The notes under the pieces: generated by a model
Seen by the model: only the letters and a program-made list of their open reading frames with translations
Database searches by the model: none
Told to the model about the DNA's origin: nothing
Program-made: the position numbers and the translations under genes
Shown: piece by piece, positions 7,009 to 15,231 of the stretch
Numbering within the stretch: position 1 is the first letter of the stretch
Layout of the letters: each line of letters begins with the position of its first letter
NCBI RefSeq assembly: GCF_000243235.1
Contig: NZ_JH594606.1
Location: forward strand, 2,414,572 to 2,478,571
Length of the DNA: 64,000 nt
Direction: 5' to 3'
Origin: Gillisia limnaea DSM 15749
GTDB taxonomy: Bacteria > Bacteroidota > Bacteroidia > Flavobacteriales > Flavobacteriaceae

Positions 7009-9663
7009 TTATTCCCCAGAAATTTTATTAATTTTAGGTTTATTGATCGTTTCCTTTTCTTTCTGACCTTCTTTATCTAACCAATAGAGTAAATATGGAA
7101 TATTGTAGGCATGAGTCCATCCAAACACTCTTAAACCTTGGTTAGTTTCCCAATTAGTAAACCTTCCATCTTCTTCTTTTGGAAGGTGAGATATATTTAG
7201 TAGTGCTTGACTATATTCTTTTTGGTTGTTAAATTCATTACTTGCTTTTTGAAGTTTATCAACCTTAAGATATTCTGCTCTTTTTTTGGCTTCATTTAAG
7301 TAAATTTCATTGCCCGTGAACTCATAACCCAAGAGTAAAGGGTAAATTGTGGCTAAATAAGATTCCATCTGGTGATTATAAGGGGGAACATTTAAGACCC
7401 ATCTTGCGTGATCTAAAAGAGCTTTTTTAACAGCTTCATCACCAGTTAATTGATAATACTTATAAAGTCCTTGAGCTACATAGGTTTGGCTGTAACCATA
7501 GCGGTCTATTATAATATTACCACCTTGCTCCTTTTGAAGCTCAAGCATAATTGCTACTCTCTCGTCTAACTCTTTCTTATATTTTGTGCTTTTTGTCGCA
7601 TCATATAGTTCAACCAAATTTAAAACTGAAAGATAGAGACGCCTACCTCTTAAATCATGGTCTCCCCAAATTCTTTTTAAGTAAGTGTCCCCTGTCATTT
7701 TCGCTACCTCCAAAGCTCTTTGATCTCCGGTAAGGTAATAGGAGGCTATCCAACCTTGAATCCAAACGTGGGCACTTAAAAGTGAATACCAATGTTCTTC
7801 TGCATGTCTCCTTCCTATGCCCAAATATGGAGTGGATTCCGGTTCGTCTTCGTAATCCCAATAATCTACAGCATCATTGATTTGACCTAAATAAGTTCTT
7901 TTCTTAGGCCAATGAATATTATCAACATCCATAGTATGCTTACTCATTCCTTCTGCTAAATAATAATATTTTGCATCTCCCGTTCGCATAAAATTGGTCC
8001 ATAGTTGAAAATCCACCATAGGTTCGTTGTTGTTCCACTGGTACCACTCTCCTTCGATGTAATAATTTTTTCCGTCTCCATAATCAAATATTCCAAACCA
8101 AGGTTCCCATTTTTGATTAAAGGCCCACCAGTCATATTTATATTGTAAGGCATTTTCAAATTCTTCATGTTTTGAAGAAAAAGGAGCCATGTTTCCATAA
8201 ACTTTAGTTTGAGCATACCATTGAGGAGAAGCATGACCAACAGGAGCCTGCAAGGAATAATTAATAACATCTTTAATTTGTTCTATTTCTGGTCTTCCAT
8301 GGAAATAATATATAAATTCCGTTGTTTTAGTAATTCCCTGAGCGAAATTGGCCAACATCCCTCCATCTTTTTCTGTATGCTTTCTTTCAAAACTCATCGG
8401 TTCGATGCTAGATGGCCAGATATAGCCACTCAAGGTATTGCTATTGGGATCTACTTGAAGTTCTTTGGGGTATTCTTTAAAGAAGTTTTTTATTCCCACA
8501 CTAATTCCCTTTGAGGAGTCAGAAATATCTATCCAACCTTTAGATTGTTGTGTTTCTTTAAGGATATTTTCTCCGTTATAAATTTTAGAATTAAACCCAT
8601 TTATTCTTTCAGTGGAAGAAGAGGTCTTATTCGGAAGGTTTTGATTGGGTCCTGTTTGTAAAATTCCAGTCTTTTTATTGTTTAATTGATCTACTTTAAA
8701 ATCTTTCAGATTAGGATTTTGATACCAATCTCCCTCATAAGTTGAACTTGAAAAGCTAGCTTTATTATTTAAGTGATAATTAAAAGTTAAACCACAGCCA
8801 GCAATTTGATCATTAGGTTGAGTCCAACCAGGATCGTTCATAGTTTCCTCTGACAAAAGTATTTCATTTTGTGTTGCTATGTTAGCGTGCTGGCCCTGCT
8901 GTTTTTTATGTTTATCTGGCTCACCTGTATAGGTTAGAGTATGAAGAACTTTAATATATGATTTTCCTGCGTAAGCATGTATCCTTATTATAAATGGAGA
9001 AGGATTATTTTCATTTTCATAAACATAGGTGCCTTCAACCCGAAATATTGTATGCAGGGGGCCAGAGCCTTTTTCTCTAAAAACTTCATGAATTACCGCT
9101 CTGGACATATCCAAACCGTTTTCGTCTAAAATGTCTAAAAAAGTGCCTCTTTTTTCTTCCGGAGCTGAAGCAATTTTTTCATCCTCCTCAAATTGATTAT
9201 TATTGTTCAAATCTAAATGTACCTGATCTAGAAAGCCACTACCTTGTTTATCAATGGTAAATTGCAGAGGACCTGTGTTGACAGAAATACCTCCTTGAGG
9301 CCTCATGTTATTTGTTGAAACAATACGTTCAGAGTATAATTTGGGCGATACATCTGGACCGAATTCAAGTGTATAACTTGAAGATTTTTCTGAAAAAAAG
9401 AAAATCCACGCCCATTTCACGCTTGAACTTGAAGGCAACCAAGAGGTAACCTCTGTTGTTTGCACCGGAATCTCCTCACCCTGGGAATTTAATAATCTAA
9501 TATTATCAATGGATTTCAATGCATCTTTAGGAAAAGGAATTCCTATAGTAATAGGTGCACCCTCAATATTATTTTCAATATTTATTGGTATTTTTTGTTG
9601 CGTCTGGGCCGTACTCACAAATATCAATGTCTGGACGAGTAATAATAAAAATATTTTTTTCAT
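7009..9663 (-). CDS. PcRGLX/YetA-like exo-lyase family protein, secreted
   Basis: A large secreted protein (about 884 residues) starting with the signal peptide MKKIFLLLLVQTLIFVSTAQ. I chose this start because it gives a clean signal peptide and begins 5 bases after the preceding kinase gene; an ATG nine codons upstream would overlap that gene. The N-terminal ~90 residues (VSTAQ to FGPD, with IPFPKDALKS) resemble the RIFT-barrel domain of PcRGLX/YetA proteins, followed by a beta-sandwich middle and an Asn/Trp/Tyr-rich C-terminal alpha/alpha toroid (GWIASYYLTGD, HQMESYLATIYPLL). Family members include exo-rhamnogalacturonan lyase-type enzymes. The assignment is by recalled fold pattern, so catalytic activity and substrate are open. 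It is the only candidate glycan-cleaving enzyme in this locus. Confidence 0.65.
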   Translation of the reverse strand: MKKIFLLLLVQTLIFVSTAQTQQKIPINIENNIEGAPITIGIPFPKDALKSIDNIRLLNSQGEEIPVQTTEVTSWLPSSSSVKWAWIFFFSEKSSSYTLEFGPDVSPKLYSERIVSTNNMRPQGGISVNTGPLQFTIDKQGSGFLDQVHLDLNNNNQFEEDEKIASAPEEKRGTFLDILDENGLDMSRAVIHEVFREKGSGPLHTIFRVEGTYVYENENNPSPFIIRIHAYAGKSYIKVLHTLTYTGEPDKHKKQQGQHANIATQNEILLSEETMNDPGWTQPNDQIAGCGLTFNYHLNNKASFSSSTYEGDWYQNPNLKDFKVDQLNNKKTGILQTGPNQNLPNKTSSSTERINGFNSKIYNGENILKETQQSKGWIDISDSSKGISVGIKNFFKEYPKELQVDPNSNTLSGYIWPSSIEPMSFERKHTEKDGGMLANFAQGITKTTEFIYYFHGRPEIEQIKDVINYSLQAPVGHASPQWYAQTKVYGNMAPFSSKHEEFENALQYKYDWWAFNQKWEPWFGIFDYGDGKNYYIEGEWYQWNNNEPMVDFQLWTNFMRTGDAKYYYLAEGMSKHTMDVDNIHWPKKRTYLGQINDAVDYWDYEDEPESTPYLGIGRRHAEEHWYSLLSAHVWIQGWIASYYLTGDQRALEVAKMTGDTYLKRIWGDHDLRGRRLYLSVLNLVELYDATKSTKYKKELDERVAIMLELQKEQGGNIIIDRYGYSQTYVAQGLYKYYQLTGDEAVKKALLDHARWVLNVPPYNHQMESYLATIYPLLLGYEFTGNEIYLNEAKKRAEYLKVDKLQKASNEFNNQKEYSQALLNISHLPKEEDGRFTNWETNQGLRVFGWTHAYNIPYLLYWLDKEGQKEKETINKPKINKISGE

Positions 9664-9668
9664 AAGTG

Positions 9669-10514
9669 CTAATTTTTTTCTTGAAGACATAAAGCCGCGG
9701 CACCTAGAATAGGTGATCCTTGATTTGTTGAAACTTCAATTTTTAAATTTTCTATTTGTTTTTTGTACGCGAAAGTCTTTAAATTTGTTTGTAAGGATTC
9801 CTGAAAATATTTATATGCTTTACTTATTGAGCCTCCTATTAATATAGCTTCTGGTGCATAGAGATATAAAATTGTCTTAATTGCCTCTGCCAAATGAAAA
9901 CCAAAATCTTGAAAAGCATTTATTGATCTGGCTTCACCTTTTTCTGCACGTTCGAAAACTTCTATGGGGTGCAAACCATACCTCTGAATAAAAAAAAAGC
10001 TGCTCGCATAGTCTTCTATTATACTTTCTTTATAAGAAACCATTCCAATTTCTCCAGCTCCACATAAAACACCATTATATAAGGAGTCATTAATAATAAT
10101 ACCCATTCCTATTCCTGTCCCGAGAGAAAGGCCGACAAAATTTTTATAGGGGAGTCCTTTACCATAAATTTTTTCCCCTAACGCAAAACAGTTAGCATCA
10201 TTATTTAAATGAACCCTTATTCCGTAGCGTTCTATAAGTAATTCTTTCAATGGTACTAACTTCCATGAGTGTATATTTTGAACATCATAGGCTATTCCTT
10301 TTGAAATATCTACAACTGCTGGAACACCTATTCCAATTCTTTTTGTATTCGGAGTTATAACCTCATCTATACAAGTAAATAAATCATCTAGAACCTGATT
10401 ATAAGTTGCATTTCTTGTAACAGGTTTTATTGATTTTTTTTCAATCCTACCTTTTACAACTCTTCCTGCCTTTAAATTTGAACCTCCTATATCAACACCC
10501 ACTAACTCCATCAT
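9669..10514 (-). CDS. ROK-family sugar kinase (RokA-like hexokinase)
   Basis: A cytoplasmic kinase of 281 residues that would phosphorylate a hexose or N-acetylhexosamine at O6. It has the phosphate loop GVDIGGSNLKAG, the catalytic Asp in LNNDANCFALGE (Asp106) and the second phosphate motif LSLGTGIGMG. The usual ROK GEIGH plus zinc knuckle is absent: the sequence is GAGEIGMVSY with no CxCGxxGC. Zinc-free ROK kinases of this sort occur in Bacteroidetes, where RokA of Bacteroides fragilis acts on glucose, mannose and N-acetylglucosamine. The gene overlaps the MFS gene by 4 bases (ATGA), a sign of translational coupling. Role in phosphorylating the imported sugar is inferred from context. Confidence 0.87.
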   Translation of the reverse strand: MMELVGVDIGGSNLKAGRVVKGRIEKKSIKPVTRNATYNQVLDDLFTCIDEVITPNTKRIGIGVPAVVDISKGIAYDVQNIHSWKLVPLKELLIERYGIRVHLNNDANCFALGEKIYGKGLPYKNFVGLSLGTGIGMGIIINDSLYNGVLCGAGEIGMVSYKESIIEDYASSFFFIQRYGLHPIEVFERAEKGEARSINAFQDFGFHLAEAIKTILYLYAPEAILIGGSISKAYKYFQESLQTNLKTFAYKKQIENLKIEVSTNQGSPILGAAALCLQEKN

Positions 10515-11779
10515 ATAGCATTTCCTTGTTTTTTCAGTTTTATCGTTTTATTATTAATTATTGGGTTGGACCAAAACCCTATAGATAGCACGAAGGCTAA
10601 TGGCAGAATTAAAAAAAACAAGCCTACTCTTAATGTTAACATCTCTCCAATCCACCCTACTATGAAAGGAAAAATGGCTCCCCCGGCAATTCCGGTACAT
10701 AAAATTCCAGATAGTGCCCCATGATTTTGCTTAACCGAATTTAAAGCAAGTGAGAATATTATAGACCACATAACCGATATGAAAAACCCAATGAGAGGAA
10801 AGGCGATTAAAGCAATGTTGCTTGATCCAGTCAACGCCAGTATTAGGCATAAAATAGTGGCAATGGTAGCCATAATCAACACTCTCCTACTATCTATAAA
10901 TTTTAGAAGGAGGAGGCCTAATAAACAGCCTGCGGTTAACATCGCCCAAAAATATGCTACAGTATTTGCTCCAATAGTCCGCGGATCTAAGTTGTGATAC
11001 TGAAGTAAAAATTGAGATATCCAATTCCCAACTCCCTGTTCAATGCCAACGTAACAGAAGATTCCCAAAAAGTAAAGCAAAATCCATCGATTTTTCAAAA
11101 GTTGTAAATAGGTGCCAAAAGATTCTGCACGCTCATCATCATTTTTTTTGAATTTAGGATATGAGGTTGCTAATACTACTACCAACAAAATAAATGAAAT
11201 AAAAGCAAAAACTATATAAAGGGCTACCCATGGTAAATCGACTGGAACTAAACTTCGTAATATTGAAGCTAGGTTATCAATTGTTGTTGCTGAGGTGTTG
11301 ACTAAATACTTATACAAGAAAGGACTGGCAAAGGAGGCAAGACCAAAAAATAATTGAGCTAAAACAGAATTAAAAGCAAAATTTTCTTCGCCGCCAGCAA
11401 TTCTTAACATGGGGTTTATAATCACCTGGAGGACAGCCATGCAGCATCCTAGAACAAATAAAGTCAACGAAAAAACAATATACCCGGGAAAAACCACAAA
11501 GCTTAAGGAGGTAATTGTCATCAATAAAAAGGATGCAGACAATAATTTTTTATTTGTAAATCTTTCTGCAAGAAAACCTGCGGGGATAGACATAACACCA
11601 TAGGCAATAAAAAAAGAAAAGGGGAGTAATCCAGTCAAAGTCAGACTTAATTCGAAGCTTTCCTTTACATCTGCAATAATGGAATTTAAGATATTAGTTA
11701 TAAAGGATATGACAGAAAATATGATTATTACCAGGATTACTAAATGATAATATCTTTTAGAGGGGTAAGAATTGCTCAT
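10511..11779 (-). CDS. MFS sugar permease (fucose/glucose/GlcNAc:H+ symporter type)
   Basis: An inner-membrane protein of 422 residues with about 12 hydrophobic segments. The motif FIAYGVMSIPAGFLAERF and the NPMLRIAGGEENFAFN loop are typical of the FucP/GluP/NagP group of sugar porters. It would carry the monosaccharide or short oligosaccharide released in the periplasm into the cell. It lies between the deacetylase genes and the ROK kinase, the usual arrangement of permease and kinase in Bacteroidetes sugar operons. Given the neighbouring amino-sugar genes, a NagP-like role for N-acetylglucosamine or a related sugar is likely but not proven. Confidence 0.88.
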   Translation of the reverse strand: MSNSYPSKRYYHLVILVIIIFSVISFITNILNSIIADVKESFELSLTLTGLLPFSFFIAYGVMSIPAGFLAERFTNKKLLSASFLLMTITSLSFVVFPGYIVFSLTLFVLGCCMAVLQVIINPMLRIAGGEENFAFNSVLAQLFFGLASFASPFLYKYLVNTSATTIDNLASILRSLVPVDLPWVALYIVFAFISFILLVVVLATSYPKFKKNDDERAESFGTYLQLLKNRWILLYFLGIFCYVGIEQGVGNWISQFLLQYHNLDPRTIGANTVAYFWAMLTAGCLLGLLLLKFIDSRRVLIMATIATILCLILALTGSSNIALIAFPLIGFFISVMWSIIFSLALNSVKQNHGALSGILCTGIAGGAIFPFIVGWIGEMLTLRVGLFFLILPLAFVLSIGFWSNPIINNKTIKLKKQGNAI

Positions 11780-11791
11780 TTTATATTTTAT

Positions 11792-12685
11792 TTACAAGTT
11801 TCCCAGCATAGGGAAAAGTTTTTTTATTTCTTCCTCTGTTGGTTGTTTCCCATATTCACATATTTCTAAAAACTCTGCATGCTCAACATTAGAAACATCT
11901 TTCTTTGGATACCATTTTTTAATTGCAGCAACCTCAGTTTCATCAAATGTTTCCTTTCCCATTCCATTTTTTAACCAGGCCAACCTCTCCTTTTTGCCTT
12001 TTGGCACTTCAGATTCTTTTATTCCATTTGTCCATGGTCCCCATTCAAACATCTGAGATTCATGAGCAGCTAACGCAGTCATTTTTTGATCATATACCTT
12101 ATCTATAATTATGGCAATATCATTTGAAAAAGGATTGGGTTTTTTAAAGTTATCTTTCATGTATAGAAAAACCGGGTTCTTTTCTAAAGGTGGAGTGTCT
12201 GGAGTGACATTAGGAACAATTACAAGGTATGCTGCATCTTGAACTACAATTCCCGCATTCCTATGGTCAGGATGATAATCATTAGCCCTCAAGCCCAGGA
12301 CTATGTCTGCATTCCAATCTCTTATTCTTCTAATAACCTGATGTCTTACGTTTAGAGTTGGCAAAAGCTCTCCGTCGTGATTATCCAGAACTTCATATTC
12401 AATTCCTAAAATTTCCGCAGCTTTCTTCGCCTCGTCTCTTCTTCTCTTCGCTAAAACGCCACCCCCCATATTCTGGTGCCCGGCATCTCCACTTGTTAAG
12501 GCTAAAAATTTGACATTATGCCCCATTTTAGCAAATAAAGCTGCAGTACCACCAAATTTAAAATCACAATCATCGGGATGAGCACCTATAGCGATAATGT
12601 TTAAGACCTTTTTTTCATCATTTTGTCCAATCATAGGCAGACCTATTAATATAAATACGAAGAACAATCTTATTTTCTTTTTCAT
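11792..12685 (-). CDS. PIG-L/LmbE-family deacetylase, exported (paralog 1)
   Basis: A zinc-dependent N-deacetylase-type protein of 297 residues with a signal peptide (MKKKIRLFFVFILIGLPMIG). The metal site is intact: AHPDDCD (His36, Asp38, Asp39) and YHPDHRNAG (His138, His141). Relatives remove acetyl groups from GlcNAc-type sugars. It is 55-60% like the next gene by eye, with long shared stretches such as DAAYLVIVPNVTPDTPPLEK, so the pair arose by tandem duplication. The signal peptide places it in the periplasm or at the surface, meaning deacetylation before or during import. The exact amide substrate is unknown. Confidence 0.88.
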   Translation of the reverse strand: MKKKIRLFFVFILIGLPMIGQNDEKKVLNIIAIGAHPDDCDFKFGGTAALFAKMGHNVKFLALTSGDAGHQNMGGGVLAKRRRDEAKKAAEILGIEYEVLDNHDGELLPTLNVRHQVIRRIRDWNADIVLGLRANDYHPDHRNAGIVVQDAAYLVIVPNVTPDTPPLEKNPVFLYMKDNFKKPNPFSNDIAIIIDKVYDQKMTALAAHESQMFEWGPWTNGIKESEVPKGKKERLAWLKNGMGKETFDETEVAAIKKWYPKKDVSNVEHAEFLEICEYGKQPTEEEIKKLFPMLGNL

Positions 12686-12871
12686 TGGGTTTACTTTAAT
12701 TTGATATCGGGAAAAGATTTAAAATTTCTTCTTTTGAAGATTTTTCTTTTTTCTTTATCCATTTTAACAACTCATACTTTTAGGATCTTTTCTGGGTGCT
12801 AAGTAACACTTGTCTTTATATCATAGATAACTTTAAAGTCTGGCTTGATATAAATCTTCGTTGTTACTATT

Positions 12872-13762
12872 TTACCTCAACATTGGAAATAATTCCTTAA
12901 TTTCTTCCTCGGTTGGCTGTCTTCCGTATTCACAAATTTCAAAGGATTCTGCATATTTAATTTCCTCGCCCTTCTTTTCTCCATACCATTTTTTAAGAGC
13001 TTCTCGCTCATCAGAAGTTATACTTCCCGACCAATTTTTTGACATGTACTCTCTTCTTTCATCTGCTCCCGTTGGAACATCTTTTAATCTATTGCTGGTC
13101 CATGGTAGCCATTCAAACATTTGTGATTCGTGAGCGCTTAACGCCTCTATTTTCTTGTCAAAAGTGCTAGTAATGTCGACTACAATATCAGGCTGGAAAG
13201 GATATGGTTTTTGAAAATGATCTTCTAAATATAGAAAAACCGGATTTTTTTCTAAAGGTGGAGTGTCTGGAGTAACGTTAGGAACAATTACTAAATAAGC
13301 TGCATCCTGCACTAGGATACCTGTGTATCTGTGATCTGGATGATAATCGGCTGGTCTTGGAGACAAAACAACATCAGCGTTCCAATTACGGATTTCCCTG
13401 ATTATTTGGTGTCTGACATCTAAGGTAGGTAAGAGTTCACCATCGTGATTATCCAAGACAGTATATTCCTTAATTCCTAATTCTTTTGCAGCTTCCTTTG
13501 CTTCTGCTCTCCTAATCTTAGCTAAATGGCCTCCTCCCTTATTATAGTGACCCGCATCGCCATTTGTAACTGAAACAAACTTCACATTATGTCCCATTTC
13601 TGCAAAAAGTGCAGCAGTTCCACCAAATTTATTGTCAGCATCATCAGGATGAGCGCCAATGACAATAATATTCAATTTTGAATTTTCATCTTGTGCAATT
13701 ACATCGATTGTAATTGATATTGTAAAAAAAGATGTCAGAAAAAATAAAAAGGTTTTATTCAT
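12872..13762 (-). CDS. PIG-L/LmbE-family deacetylase, exported (paralog 2)
   Basis: Second copy of the tandem deacetylase pair, 296 residues, with a signal peptide ending near VIAQ. Metal ligands are again complete: AHPDDAD (His38, Asp40, Asp41) and YHPDHRYTG (His141, His144). It differs from paralog 1 mostly near the C-terminus and around the substrate pocket (SPRPADY here, GLRANDY there), which suggests different acetylated positions or sugars rather than simple redundancy; that is inference. A 186-base gap separates it from paralog 1, enough for a separate promoter, but none is clear. It follows the SusD gene. Confidence 0.88.
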   Translation of the reverse strand: MNKTFLFFLTSFFTISITIDVIAQDENSKLNIIVIGAHPDDADNKFGGTAALFAEMGHNVKFVSVTNGDAGHYNKGGGHLAKIRRAEAKEAAKELGIKEYTVLDNHDGELLPTLDVRHQIIREIRNWNADVVLSPRPADYHPDHRYTGILVQDAAYLVIVPNVTPDTPPLEKNPVFLYLEDHFQKPYPFQPDIVVDITSTFDKKIEALSAHESQMFEWLPWTSNRLKDVPTGADERREYMSKNWSGSITSDEREALKKWYGEKKGEEIKYAESFEICEYGRQPTEEEIKELFPMLR

Positions 13763-13821
13763 AATTTTATTTATAAAACATCACATCGATGTCTAAATAG
13801 ACAAAGATGCGATGGACTTAA

Positions 13822-15216
13822 TTAATTAGTGTTTTGAACGAAATTGGGATTGATATCTATTTCTCTTTGCGGAATAAAAAACAATTCTCTCACATCTGTA
13901 GGGTCTACTAGTGGTTCAGCAACTTCAAAAACTTCTCTTTCTAAATCAAATCTTCTAAGATCTGCCCATCTATGGTTTTCAAAAGCTAATTCTAGTTGCC
14001 TTTCCTTTAGCAGTTTTTCCTCAAATGTTCCAGGTGTGCCGGAATCAATTCCTGATAAACCAGCTCTTTCTCTCACCTCATTAATCAATTGATAGCTTTC
14101 TTCAGATTCACCTATAGCTTCTGCGAGCATAAGAAGAACATCCGCATATCTAAAAACGATAAAATTAACGTCAGAATCATTTTCTGAAGATGGATCACTT
14201 TCATACTTGCGAACAAAATTCGCCAAAGTTACCTCTCCTTGTGCATTGATATAGGAAGTTCCAATTGATGCTTCAAACCTTTCATCTTCAGAGTCAAATG
14301 AATTTATCAAAGATTGAGTTGGCCGATTTCTTCCAAAGCCTGAACCAGTTTGTAGAAATGCGCTAGGTGAAAATTCATTTGTAAATGCACTCCCTTGGCC
14401 AATTCCTCCACCCATAAATTGCACTTCAAATATCGATTCTATATTATTTTCGTTATTAATTCCCCAGATATTTTCATAATTTTCAACCAAACCATATCCG
14501 TAATTATTAATAATTCTCCTTAAGGCCTCTTCCGCAGCTACATTTTGTCCCGTTGTTAGTAAAACTTTTGATAATAAGGTGGCTGCTGCACCTTTTGTTG
14601 CACGACCAACATCGCTCACGGGGTATGAAACCGGAAGGTTTTCTTCTGCTGATCTTAGATCAGTAATTAGCTGATCATATACAGTTGTGGCATCCACTTG
14701 TTCTAATTCTTCTCCCGCTATAAAAGGTTTCAATTGCAAGGGAATATTTCCGTATGCGACTGCTAAATGGTAATACATTAATGATCTTAAAAATAGTGCC
14801 TCACCAACAATTCTTTGTTTTAATGATTCATCCATTTCTACAGATTCTATTCTCTCCAAAATGACATTGCAGTTTGCAATTACTTTATAAGAATTAATCC
14901 AGGCAGCAGTAATTTGTGGATTTAAAGGATCTTCTGTAAATCTATTTATTTCTGCATATTGTGCTGCCAAACCTGTTGCATCAGGTCCTTGATCGGTATT
15001 ATCAGATCGCATTTCGAACATTGTCCAGTATGCTCTTCCATAAACTCCATCATCTTGTAAGCCCGCATAACTTGCATTTATAGCACCAATAAAATCATTC
15101 GCAGTGTTATAAAATTGGGCTTCATTTCGGTTTGAAATCGGTGCTAAATCTGTAAATTCATCTGAGCAGGAGATAGCAGTAATTCCTACCAATAAATATG
15201 TTATTAAATTTTTCAT
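13822..15216 (-). CDS. SusD-family surface glycan-binding lipoprotein
   Basis: Outer-membrane lipoprotein of 464 residues with the lipobox ITAISC (Cys17) and the SusD N-terminal pattern LAPISNRNEAQFYNTANDF. The C-terminal end has the RagB/SusD signature LLKERQLELAFENHRWADLRR spread over residues 402-423, then FFIPQREIDINPN. It forms the lid of the TonB-dependent transporter encoded immediately upstream (15-base gap) and selects oligosaccharides for import. It is shorter than many SusD proteins (often 500-600), which fits a small glycan. The substrate is not readable from sequence. Confidence 0.95.
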   Translation of the reverse strand: MKNLITYLLVGITAISCSDEFTDLAPISNRNEAQFYNTANDFIGAINASYAGLQDDGVYGRAYWTMFEMRSDNTDQGPDATGLAAQYAEINRFTEDPLNPQITAAWINSYKVIANCNVILERIESVEMDESLKQRIVGEALFLRSLMYYHLAVAYGNIPLQLKPFIAGEELEQVDATTVYDQLITDLRSAEENLPVSYPVSDVGRATKGAAATLLSKVLLTTGQNVAAEEALRRIINNYGYGLVENYENIWGINNENNIESIFEVQFMGGGIGQGSAFTNEFSPSAFLQTGSGFGRNRPTQSLINSFDSEDERFEASIGTSYINAQGEVTLANFVRKYESDPSSENDSDVNFIVFRYADVLLMLAEAIGESEESYQLINEVRERAGLSGIDSGTPGTFEEKLLKERQLELAFENHRWADLRRFDLEREVFEVAEPLVDPTDVRELFFIPQREIDINPNFVQNTN

Positions 15217-15231
15217 CTTAAATGTTTTTAA

